Assembly: GCA_019693395.1 (NCBI GenBank)
Contig: JAAMXP010005068.1
Span: forward strand, 1 to 25,977
Direction of reading: 5' to 3'
DNA: 25,977 nucleotides
Origin: Ettlia oleoabundans
Lineage: Eukaryota > Chlorophyta > Chlorophyceae > Chlamydomonadales
Part shown: piece by piece, positions 9,225 to 19,000 of the stretch
Position numbering within the stretch: the first letter of the stretch is position 1
Layout: each line of letters starts with the position of its first letter
Program-made: the position numbers and the translations under genes
Notes under the pieces: model-generated
Told to the model about the DNA's origin: nothing
Databases searched by the model: none
Seen by the model: the letters and a program-made list of their open reading frames with translations, nothing else

Positions 9225-12200
9225 ATGAGCGGCACTGCAGCGAACAGGATTGCCCGTCTTGGTAGCCACCTACAAGAAGGCCGCTTCCAGCAGCCAGCTG
9301 AGAACCCCACCCTTCACCCTCACCTGACCAACGCTGCAATGGCTGGCAGCAAGTTCGTGGGTGTACCACAGGTGTGAAACATGTTCATAAAGTCAGCGCC
9401 GCAATCCTGCTGCGCGGACAGGGCATGCAGTCCGCTGCAACCAACCGGGCTACTGTAAGAGCTGCAAGCCCGTCTTTACTCCGTTAAGACACGTTTGGGG
9501 TCACATGTATCGGCGGAGCCAGCGGAGGCTGGGTTGTGCAGGGCAGATGGTTCCCAAGCGGCAGCGCAACCAGCTAGCTGCAGCTGCACTTGCATCACAT
9601 CCGCAGCTTGTTGCACTTCATCGCATTCAGTTGCAGTACGCACGGATTGCAGTCCTGCAGCGGTAGCATTGCCGCTTACCAAACACAAGGGTCTATTTCA
9701 CTGCCGGCATGCTGCACTTATGGTGCCCGCCCACCAGCCTCATCACCAACCGCCACCGGTAGGTCAGCCATGTCCTCACACATGGTGCCAGATGCTCATG
9801 TCGCAACTGTGCTGCTGCAGGCACCGCCTGATGCCATCCTGGGCATCACGGAGGCCTTCAAGGCTGACACCAGCCCAGACAAGCTCAACCTGGGCGTGGG
9901 CGCCTACAGAACTGAGGCACGCAGCCAGAACTGAACCAGAGCCTTGCTGCATTTTGGGCACTGTGCATTAAGAGTGCCGTTGCCTTTTGCTGTGCATATG
10001 CTTGTGGCCGATAATGGGTAGCCAGGCTGCTTTGGTACCATCTGGAGGGTACCATGTCGGGCCCCTGCTGTTCAGTCACCCATGCCTGACCCATCCAGAC
10101 CTGGGCCTGCTGCTTATCTTCTTAGCAGTAACAACGCCCCTCTCCCTGCAGGAGGGTAAGCCTCTGGTGCTGAATGCGGTGCGAGAGGCAGAGCGGCGGG
10201 TGCTGGAGGACCCACGTCAGGACAAGGCAAGCAGCGTGGCAGGTGTCACACGAAAAAGGGCCCAGTGTTCTGGTTACACTCTGTTGCGACGTGGTTATTT
10301 GAGGCCATGTCTGTTGTAGCATACACGCCTGCGTGTGCGAGCCACCGCTTTGCCGCAGTGTAGTCGTCCTTCTGCCCTGCTGATCACTGCATGCCTGCTG
10401 CAGTCAAACTGGCCTGCTCGTGCCTCCCGTGAAACCGATCCAAATCTCAGTTCTTATACCGGCGTTATACCGGCAAATGCTGTCTGCCACCTTTGCAGGA
10501 GTATCTGGGCATGGGCGGCATCCCGGAGTTCTGCCGCCTGTCTGCTGCCCTTGCTTTCGGAGAGGGCAGCGCCGCGTTGCGTGAGGGCCGCAGCGCCACC
10601 ATCCAGTGCCTGTCGGGCACAGGCAGCCTGCGGGTGGGTGCACCGCTGGCTGCTGTTGGGTGCTGCAAGCGGGAAGCTTGAACTGTACATACAGTAGTTG
10701 AATGCCGGCTGGTGCGAGGTGCTGTCGGGTGCTGGCAGACGAAGTAGTAGGTAGTTGACTGCCTTGCTAGCCAAGACGACCTGTGTTGGAGGATAGCATC
10801 AGAGACCCCACAGATCACCAACACCCTGTTGATGATGTAATACCCGCATGGTCACCTTGTGATATCCGCACATGACCACATGCTTCTCCCACTGCCGCAA
10901 CAGCCTGCGGTGCTCTATTTACATGTCTCGCCACTTTGTGCACGTTCGCCCCTGGCCCCTGTCAGTTACAACATTTCTCTGCGCTTCCTTCCTTCCCATT
11001 TCATCCCAGGTGGGCGGCGAGTTCCTGGCTCGCTTCTACCCCGGCCCCAAGCCGGTGCTGATCCCCAACCCCTCATGGGCCAACCACCGCGCCATCTTCG
11101 ACCGCTGCGGCATGCACGTGCAGCATTACAGGTGAGCAGCAGCAGCAGTACGAGTGCGCCTCTGCAGCTACATGACACCACTGTCGAGACCCTTATCCGT
11201 TGCCGCAGTGCTGTTGACTTGCAAGCGGTGATCAAGTCTTTGTTGCTATGGCAGGCGTCTTGGGCTAGCCTTAGCCTGTTCTCACCTGGCACGCATGCTC
11301 ACTACCACCTTGCTGTCCCATGCTGGCAGGTACTACAAGCCCGAAACTCGCGGCCTCGACTACGAGGTGAGCTGCTGCTCCTGCAGGGACCCGTGTTTTG
11401 TGAGCATGGATAACTGGTCCCAGGCTGATTGTACTGGTCTGTGATGTTAGGGAGTTGCGAGGAAGCGGGATGAGGTGCTTGTTTGCGATATCGGGCAAGC
11501 CTATGCAGTTGTGATGCTTACAGCTGCACTTATAGCAAGCCCTGCCCCTCTGCCAGGCAGCGGTGCTCTCAGGCCGCTCCTCTGTTGTCACGTGCCCCTT
11601 GCTGCCGCACCTTGCAGGGCATGATTGAGGACCTGAGGGCGGCACCGGAGGGGGCCATCCTGCTGCTGCACGCATGTGCGTCCCCTGACTTTCTTTACTG
11701 GATGGGCAATGTGCTGTATGCCACTCAAGCTCAGGAGCGGTTCTCTTGGCTGGCTCCCTGTGGCAATGCGCATTAAAGTGCACAACCAGAACCTGTGTTG
11801 TGTCATCAATGCCCTTACTAAACAATGCCCTTCCTAAACCAGCGCTTTTCCCATGTGCCCGATGCAGGTGCCCACAACCCAACAGGTGCGTCAACAAGCT
11901 GGGCAGCTGCGTGATTGGTCCCTTAGTGGAGAACGACATGAGGGTGTCGGCCTGGAAACAAATGCAGCGCAGTGTTGTCATGTGAGAGATGCGGGCGGGC
12001 AGGAGAGGGTCACGCTTTTAGCTCAAAACCCTTGCCGTGCCTTTCCCTATGTAGGTGTGGACCCCACTCCCGACCAGTGGCAGGGAATCCTGGACGTGGC
12101 GAAGGAGAAGTGAGTTGCCTCTTGGCCTCTGGAAATGCCGACTCGTCTTATGTGAAAGGAACCGTGTGCGTGCTCATGTCAGTGCCATTAACGTGGCTGG

Positions 12201-14357
12201 CTGGCGCCATATCGAGATTAGCTGCCGTCAGTCCTCTGCATCAGCCTCTGATTCCCTCCTTGACTGCTTCTCCGCCTTTCATGCAGGTCGCTCCTGCCCT
12301 TCTTCGACTCTGCATGTGTGTAGCTGCTTCAATAAATTTGTGTCGCTCGTGAGGCCCCTGCTGTGGTTCCACCTCCCGTCGCGCTGTCCCTACAGCTGGG
12401 GGAAAGCATACTTTGGCAGGCAGGCAGGCAGGCAAACAGAGTCTTCAGCAGTGACCTGGTGACCCACCGCAGCCAGTAGCTTGCTGCCCTGGCATGCCCT
12501 GGCTGCATTCCTCCCTCTAAAACCACAACTTCACCTCCCATCTTCCAACTCCCAAACCCCAACTGTTGAGCCGTGCTGCAGACCAGGGCTTTGCCAGCGG
12601 CGACCTGGACCGCGACGGCACCCCCATCCGCCTGTTTGCCGATGCTGGGCTGGAGATGATGCTGGCGCAGAGCTACGCCAAAAACATGGTGAGCGGCTGG
12701 AGCAGGATGTTGGCATGACCGGGCGGCGGAAGGTTCAAATGCCGTTGCAGTCAGATTTACGACAGTTTCTGCACAGAGATTTTATGGGAAACTGACAGCA
12801 TGTGGGCGGTGCATTTCTGGCTGGTATGCATGGCTGCATGGCACGCGGTATTGCCGGCGCATACTTTGTGCCTCACTCCATATCTAAGCCTCTTTGCCCA
12901 GTGCCCCTTCCTGCCAGGGCCTGTACGGCGAGCGTGTGGGGGCGCTGACCGGTGCGCTTGACCGTGCTGTGCTCGTTGGGACGCCTTCTTTGTTGGGGCT
13001 TGCTGGCTGTAGCAGCCACTGAACTACCACATGGTGGTCCTGTTAAATTGTTCCACTTTCAGGAAGTCTCATACAGTTTTCTCCCTCTTGCATGGCGTGC
13101 AGTGATTGCGGGTGATGCCGATGCTGCCAAGAAAGTGGAGAGCCAGCTGAAGATTGTGAGTCGCAGGCAACGCGGCAGGCATGCCATGCTCTGTGATCCA
13201 ACCAGCCCATAACCCTAATCCTGGCGGCCCATGGGTAGTGCTGCACCTTGCACACATGTTCAACTCTGCTCGCTTTGGCTGCACCTCCTCTTGCCCAGAC
13301 GTGTTCCTAGCGTTGCTCGCCTTCCATCATCCTCGCGCACCTCCTCACCCCCGCCCTACCAACCTGCCTCTTCCGCAGAGCCCCTGCACCATGTGCCGCA
13401 CAGCAACCCCTCCCCTAACTCGTCCTAACTTGTCCTAACTGCTCCTGCTGCAGACCGCGCGCACCATGTACAGCAACCCGCCCCGCCACGGCGCCTCCAT
13501 CGCCACCACCATCCTTGCCGACCCCCACCTGTTTGCCCAGTGGAGGGAGGAGCTCAAGGGCATGGCGGACCGCATCCTGTCCATGCGCCAGCAGCTCTAC
13601 GACGCTCTGCAGCAAGGTGGACACAGCTTGCAGGGAAATGGGGCGTCGATGCCAGTTGTGTGATTAGGTTTGCTGCCATAGCTGAATCATAGACTTGCAG
13701 CACTACGTCCCTGTCACCCATCCACCCACCCATCTCCATTTTGATTATTGCAGTGGGCGCCCCAGGGGAGTGGGGCCACATCTTGAAGCAGATCGGCATG
13801 TTCAGCTACACTGGCCTCACCAAGGTGACGGAACGCATGCTGCTCTTGCCTCACCACTCACCCTGGCTGTCTCTCTTACCTCAAATGCCCCAGGATGCGG
13901 CAGCCAGGTTGACCTTCGGGCTGTGTTCACCGGCTGCGACTCCTGGTCTGCCCTGCCGCACGTACATCACCTACCCCAGCCAAGCCCACCACACTTATCA
14001 GAGCCCTATGTTGCCTAGTCCCCCTCCATCCCGAACCCGCCCTCCTGCCCGCCTTTCCCCTCCTGCAGCCCCAAGTGGAGAACATGACCAGCAAGTGGCA
14101 CGTCTACATGACAATGGATGGACGCATCTCTATGGCGGGACTCTCAAGTGAGACACTGAAGTTGTGCCGTGGCCCCACGCCAACACTTGCTCGCTCCCAA
14201 TTCCCACTTTCTGCGAACATTCACACCACCACAACCCAACCCCATTTTGCCTGCCTTTTCACTATTGCGTGCTCCCGGCTCCCCCTTCTTCCTTTCTGCA
14301 GGCGCCAAGTGCAGGTACCTGGCAGAGGCAATTAACGACTCGATACGCAATCATTGA
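9225..14357 (+). CDS. aspartate aminotransferase with PTS2 peroxisomal signal, complete, 17 exons, 444 aa
   Basis: PLP enzyme exchanging amino groups between aspartate/2-oxoglutarate and oxaloacetate/glutamate. Exons: 9225-9371, 9821-9916, 10152-10226, 10499-10633, 11010-11131, 11330-11366, 11618-11675, 11868-11885, 12055-12109, 12287-12315, 12582-12688, 12918-12951, 13103-13155, 13454-13616, 13754-13824, 14069-14147, 14302-14357. Phases agree throughout. Introns 2 and 3 use GC donors. Residues seen: GTGSLR (146-151), W174 in NPSWANH, N227 in HNPTG, D255 and Y258 in FFDSAYQGF, PLP lysine K291 in SYAKNMGLYGER, R299, and substrate-binding R419 in GRISMAGLS. All catalytic residues are present. 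R8-L16 (RIARLGSHL) fits the PTS2 pattern R-[LI]-x5-H-L, as in plant peroxisomal isoforms. The C-terminus (IRNH) is not a PTS1. ATG 9225 is the first in frame; the frame opens only a little further upstream without another ATG. Convergent with the kinase at its 3' end. Confidence 0.95.
9917..10151 (+). other. GC-AG intron (aspartate aminotransferase intron 2)
   Basis: Exon 2 must end at GAG (GAYRTE) and exon 3 begin with GAG GGT AAG (EGKPLVLN). The intron then starts GCACGC and ends CTGCAG. No GT donor nearby keeps the conserved AYRTEEGKP sequence. Confidence 0.75.
10227..10498 (+). other. GC-AG intron (aspartate aminotransferase intron 3)
   Basis: The donor AAG/GCAAGC follows DPRQDK and is a textbook GC donor. 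The acceptor TTTGCAG precedes EYLGMGG. It contains an 11-bp tandem repeat (10454-10475, TTATACCGGC plus g or a) just upstream of the acceptor. Confidence 0.78.
11807..11838 (+). repeat. 16-bp tandem duplication of a branch-point-like motif
   Basis: Copies at 11807-11822 and 11823-11838 differ at one base. Each contains a CTAAA core (TACTAAA or TCCTAAA) resembling a branch site, 30-60 nt upstream of the 18-nt microexon. A role in microexon recognition is inference. Confidence 0.5.
11868..11885 (+). other. 18-nt microexon encoding the AHNPT motif (aminotransferase exon 8)
   Basis: GTGCCCACAACCCAACAG lies between GATGCAG and GTGCGT. Joined to flanking exons it gives [17 protein letters not shown]. 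It carries N227, which contacts the PLP ring. Skipping it keeps the frame but removes the motif. Confidence 0.85.
12417..12432. repeat. (CAGG)4 tetranucleotide repeat in intron
   Basis: Four perfect CAGG units in the aminotransferase intron between exons 12287-12315 and 12582-12688. The same unit recurs in other introns of the window. Confidence 0.7.
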
Positions 14358-14795
14358 GGCGGGCACGCATACGGGGATGTTGCCAACATGTTGGGGAGGC
14401 CGTTGGACACGTGCCAGCTCTAGCAGGCACTCTGGGGCAGTGAGACAGCAGTCTGGACCTGCACAGCCAGCCTGATAGCTGTGCTTGCAAAGCCATAGTG
14501 CCAGAGGCAGTGCGGCTGCTTTTGTGTTACCCCCTCCTTCTGCACAGTTATAGCTGCATTGCGTTCAAACGCTTAGGTCAAACTCAACTTTTTTTTTTGG
14601 CGTCACTGCTTGTTGCGCCTCCCTGCACTAGGGATAGTAGTGTTTGCGCTTGTTGTGTGTGCCCCACATGTTGATTTATACTGGTACCTTGAGCAGTGAA
14701 GGTGCACCCGTCATCCTCATCAAACTCCTCACATCCGAACCCATAGATCGCTGCTAAACCCCACTTCCCAGCTTGGCATTTCTCGTTAACTCCCG

Positions 14796-14800
14796 TTACA
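14796..14800 (-). terminator. poly(A) signal TGTAA, candidate for the kinase gene
   Basis: TTACA on the plus strand. It is the first minus-strand TGTAA downstream of the kinase stop at 16066, implying an unusually long 3' UTR of about 1.27 kb. It may be fortuitous. Confidence 0.35.
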
Positions 14801-14807
14801 TGAACTT

Positions 14808-14812
14808 TGTAA
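14808..14812 (+). terminator. poly(A) signal TGTAA of the aspartate aminotransferase gene
   Basis: First plus-strand TGTAA after the stop at 14357, giving a 3' UTR of about 455-470 nt, ordinary for chlorophytes. Confidence 0.6.
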
Positions 14813-16065
14813 CCCATGGAAACGCAGCAAACGTGGGCCAGAAATGCCTAGACAGACGCAAAGACAAGGAAGGCGATGAGCCGGGCAAAGGCCACATCAG
14901 GGGAGAACACTGGAGCGCTGCATGAGGCAAACCGTAGGGAAGGAGAGGCCGTAGGGGCTGTGAGGCAGGCATGTAGCCAGGTCAGCCAATGGCAAGCCTG
15001 GACGGCACATGCTGCAGTTGGGAGCGGGAGGGGAGTGCCTGCTGTGTGGTACCAGCACGCAGGTTTGAGGCAGGCGGCACACGCGCAGCACTGCTGGAAA
15101 AGATTGCGGACAGGGACGGGGTTGAGACGACATAAAACGCGGACATGACGGTGAGGTATTTGCATTGGCGAAAGCATGTCGGGGGGAACGAGCAGGCTTT
15201 CGTGGGGGCTGGGCGGAGGGTGGGGCAGGAAGTTCTGCCCTGAGCAGCACAGCTTTGTTGCAATGCAGAAGGACCCCGGGCTGCTAGGCTTCTAAAACAC
15301 GCCTGGTGGGAAGGAGGAGGGCTGATGTGGGTGAATATGTCCTGGTGGGGGTACTTTGCAAGATGGGGGGGATGTGAGGGAATGGGTCGTGTGCCCGAGG
15401 CCCCGCGGGGTGGGAAAACAAGAAACGACCGCCGGCCTTCAAACGTGGCACGGCACAGCACTCTTTAACACAGACATGACAACGAAAAGACACAGGACAA
15501 GAAAACCAACCCGGAGGATTCCTTACGGAATTGCTGAGTGATTCACTCTGCTATGGCGGATGCGCCGATCGCCGTTTGGCTCTCGCATGGGCGGCAGCGC
15601 ATGTGCTGCGCACAGCGCTTGGTGGAGGGCTCAGGGCGGACGCCGAAGCTTGCGCCGTGGGGCGCCCTCGTGGCATTGGCCCTGGGACAAAGAGAGGAGG
15701 GAAATGGCTGGGCAAGGGGCGGGTGCTGCCGCTTGTGCGAGCAGTCACCCTCGCGGTAAGAGCGCAGCCAAATCAGTGGTTGACAACAGTAAAGCAAAAG
15801 TTAGGCCAGGCGCAGGGGCGGGGCTGCAGCTAGCCAGTTTGCCAGAGCAGCACCCTCGCGGCATGCGCCCCTCACGTTGGTGGAGAAGGGCGCGGCGCCA
15901 TGGCACACGGAAATGGAAAAATGTTGAACGGAGAGAGAGAGAGAGAGAGGGTGCAAACACAGGGCGCCAGCAGCACAGGTTCGAAAGGGTGATGAGGCGC
16001 CACGGAGGCGCCTCTCGGACCGCTCGGCTACTGTCATGAACAGCTGTGCCAGCTTGGATGCCGGC
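14813..16065. other. long interval between convergent genes, probably kinase 3' UTR
   Basis: About 1.25 kb with only short overlapping open frames on both strands and no recognisable protein or RNA. It contains a (GA)n run at 15931-15949. If the minus-strand signal at 14796 is real, the whole stretch is kinase 3' UTR. Confidence 0.5.
15931..15949. repeat. (GA)n microsatellite
   Basis: Nineteen bases of perfect GA dinucleotide repeat about 120 bp downstream of the kinase stop codon, in the presumed 3' UTR. Confidence 0.9.
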
Positions 16066-19000
16066 TCAGCGTGCCATGTCGCGAATGCGCTCCAGGTGGG
16101 TGGCCAGCTGCCTGCAGTCACAGCACAGAGAAGACCCAAGGCAGCATTTATCAATGCAGCCCAACAGCAGCTACAGCCTGGCTCAGGTGTGGTGAAGCCC
16201 CAGCATGCAATAGAGCTCAAGAGCACATCTCCAATGATTGCTATGCACGCACCAGTGAGCAGTTCATGCAGGCTGAAGCAAAAATGCACAGCAACAAGGC
16301 CCAGCGCCACAGCCAGCTCTGCACCAGCCCTGTCGCACCTGCATGTGGGGCGCAGCTTAGGGTCCTCCACCCAGCACGACTCCATCAGCGCCCGCCAGTC
16401 CGGCTCGCACCACTCCGGCACAGCCAGCCGCAGTTTGCCCAGGCCCAGGGCTGCAGAGCAGGGGGCGATATGACAGCTAAGAGTAGATTCGCTCACCATA
16501 CTAGAAGACGAATCAGCGTATCAAACATGCACCCAAACGCCGCATGACATTGGGCCCCCGTGTAAGTACCTCATGTGCATCTGCCACACTGCTATTGCAG
16601 GCTCTGCACAGCTTGGCTCAGGCTTAGGCCCCCTCTCACCTCCAATGAGCTGAGCTGGCGGCATGTCGGCAAAGGGCACCTCCAGCGTCAGCATCTCCCA
16701 GAACACCACACCCAGGCTCCACACATCAGCCTTTTCTGCAACAATGTCAGCGGTGCCATGGGACCAGTTGTGAAGACCAGTAGAAAATGCTCAATCAAGT
16801 TGGGGAAGAATCTTACTTTTCTGCCACCAGACCATCACCAAACAAACATTCCACCCAAGCAAGCTGCAGGTGAGCTGCGCTGCTTCTCCAACATTTGTTC
16901 CCAATTAGCAAAACTTTTTCCTAAAGAACGTTTCTGCCAATGCACCTGCCATTCCCTAACACGTGCCAAAAGTGCTATTGTTAGAGGCAGGCATCCCCAC
17001 CAACCCACCCGTGACGTGTGTGTGGTCCATGATCATTTCCGGAGCCATGTAGGGCAGCGTGCCGCGCAAGTCGTGAACGTTGGAGCAGAAGGTGTTGTAC
17101 TTGTGCTTGCTTAGGCCAAAATCAGCCTGCAGGCACGTGAACAAGCGAGTGAGTGGGGCACTATGTGGATGGCATGCTGGAGTGGCTAGATCAAGTGAGG
17201 TGGGCAAAAGGGGCGGGTAGACGGTAGGGGATGCTCAGGTAATAAAGCAGGCTCCATGAAAAGGGGTGAGATGCGCAGCCTGCACACCCAGGCCAATGCA
17301 ACCCCACTCACCACTTTGACCACAGGGCCGCCCTCGCTGAGCCAGTCCCCATCCACCAGCAGATTGTCTGGTTTCACATCAAAGTGCACAACCTGCAGGG
17401 ACGATATCAAGATGAGGAACAGCAAGGTTAGCCACTGTCGCACCATTGCTCCAGCACAAAACAAGCAAGGGCAGTGAAGAAGCCCTAGGAGCATACCCAA
17501 ACAACAAATCAGCATGCTTCTCAGCAAGGACGATCATTTCATGCCGACACAGCTGTTTGCATGCCCAACAAAGTCACGCAACCGCACCTTGAGCGAGTGA
17601 AGATAGGCCATGCCATTGACAGCATGCAGCGCCAGCTGGGCACGCAGCCTGAGCGGGATGAATCCAACGCCGGACCGCAGATAGGAGGCCAGGCTGCCGT
17701 TGGCGGCAAACTCTGCAAAGTGCAAGGGTAATAAGAGAATAGAGAGGGAAAGGCAGATCAGCAGGAGGGACAGCAGATGCTGAGCACTGATATGCAATAT
17801 CAGCACGATTCAAAATGGTGCAACGGGATGGAAAGGGGGAAGTTAAAAAGTAGCACGTGTGGGTGTTGATTCCAGCGTGCTGCCGTAGCAGTTGCCACCC
17901 ACCCGTCATGATGCCCACCACCATGGGCCCATCCACCACCAGCCCAAAGAAGCGCAGCACGTTTGGGTGGTTGAGCCGGCTCATCAGCTCCGCCTCGTGC
18001 CAGAAAGAGGCCCAGTGGCGCTCAACCTGGAGAGGAAGGAACATGGGCAACGAGGACTGCGTTTAAGCTAGATACCTAAGGGACACAGCCGGTTGTCAGT
18101 CAAGTGGCAAGGCTGCCCCTTCCACAATCAGTCCCCGCCATCCGTTCAACAGCGTTGCAGCAGATGTCGCACCTTTGTCGGCTTGATCCACTTGACCGCC
18201 ACGCGGCCGTATGTCGAGCACTGCGCCAGGCTGACCTCACCAAAGGCGCCCTCCCCAATCTTAGCAAGCACGGTGACCTGCACAGAAACAGCACACAAAA
18301 AGCATGATTGACAAATCGTACAACAGCACCTCAAAATCACTGTGGGCAGCATGACATGTTGCTGAGCGAGGATACGCAAGTGCTACGGTGTAGAGCGCCG
18401 GCCATGGCCACAAATAGCCAGGGGAAACGCCCTATCCTCGCATTGTCACCATAAAAGTAGGGAAGCACACGCACCTGGTTGGCATCGATGCGCTGCACCT
18501 TGTTCAGAAGCTCCTCCAGGCTGGGGCTGCGTTGCAGCTCCCCTGGCTGGTGTGGCAGGGCACCCGCTGCCTCTGCCAGCCCGGCAGGGGCAACGGCTGC
18601 ACCAGCACCAGCAGCCGCAGCCATGCCACCACCCTCCGGCTTTGGAGAGAGGTGTGGGGACGCACCGCTGGCACCAGCGCCTGTGGCACCAGGCGTTCCT
18701 CCCAGCAGCTCAAAGCTGGTGGGCAGCTGCACTGCTTCGGGGGCCATGGGCGCATGCCTCAGCGCTTCCACAGCATCAGCGAGCAGATCATCATCATCCG
18801 GCAGTGCTGCCTTCATCACTGACATGGTGTTGGCACCCCTGTTCAGCTCTGCACAGGCAGGCAGGCAGAGGCGAGCAGCAAGGGACAAGGGACGGATACG
18901 TCGTCAGCTCAACCATATGCAGTTGATTAGTGAGCAACACCCCTGATTGCACATCTACTAGGAAACATGACGAGAAGACAACAGTCCAACCTCCAACAGC

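Noticed and set aside
14897..15461. Overlapping minus-strand frames of 109-159 aa between the convergent genes
   Set aside because: They are Pro/Ala/Cys-rich frames typical of GC-rich noncoding DNA; none has a conserved motif. More likely kinase 3' UTR.
15801..16499. 232-aa minus-strand frame covering the kinase 3' end
   Set aside because: It reads through the last intron in a different frame. Splicing to 16111 gives the family-typical ending LATHLERIRDMAR and a stop at 16066.
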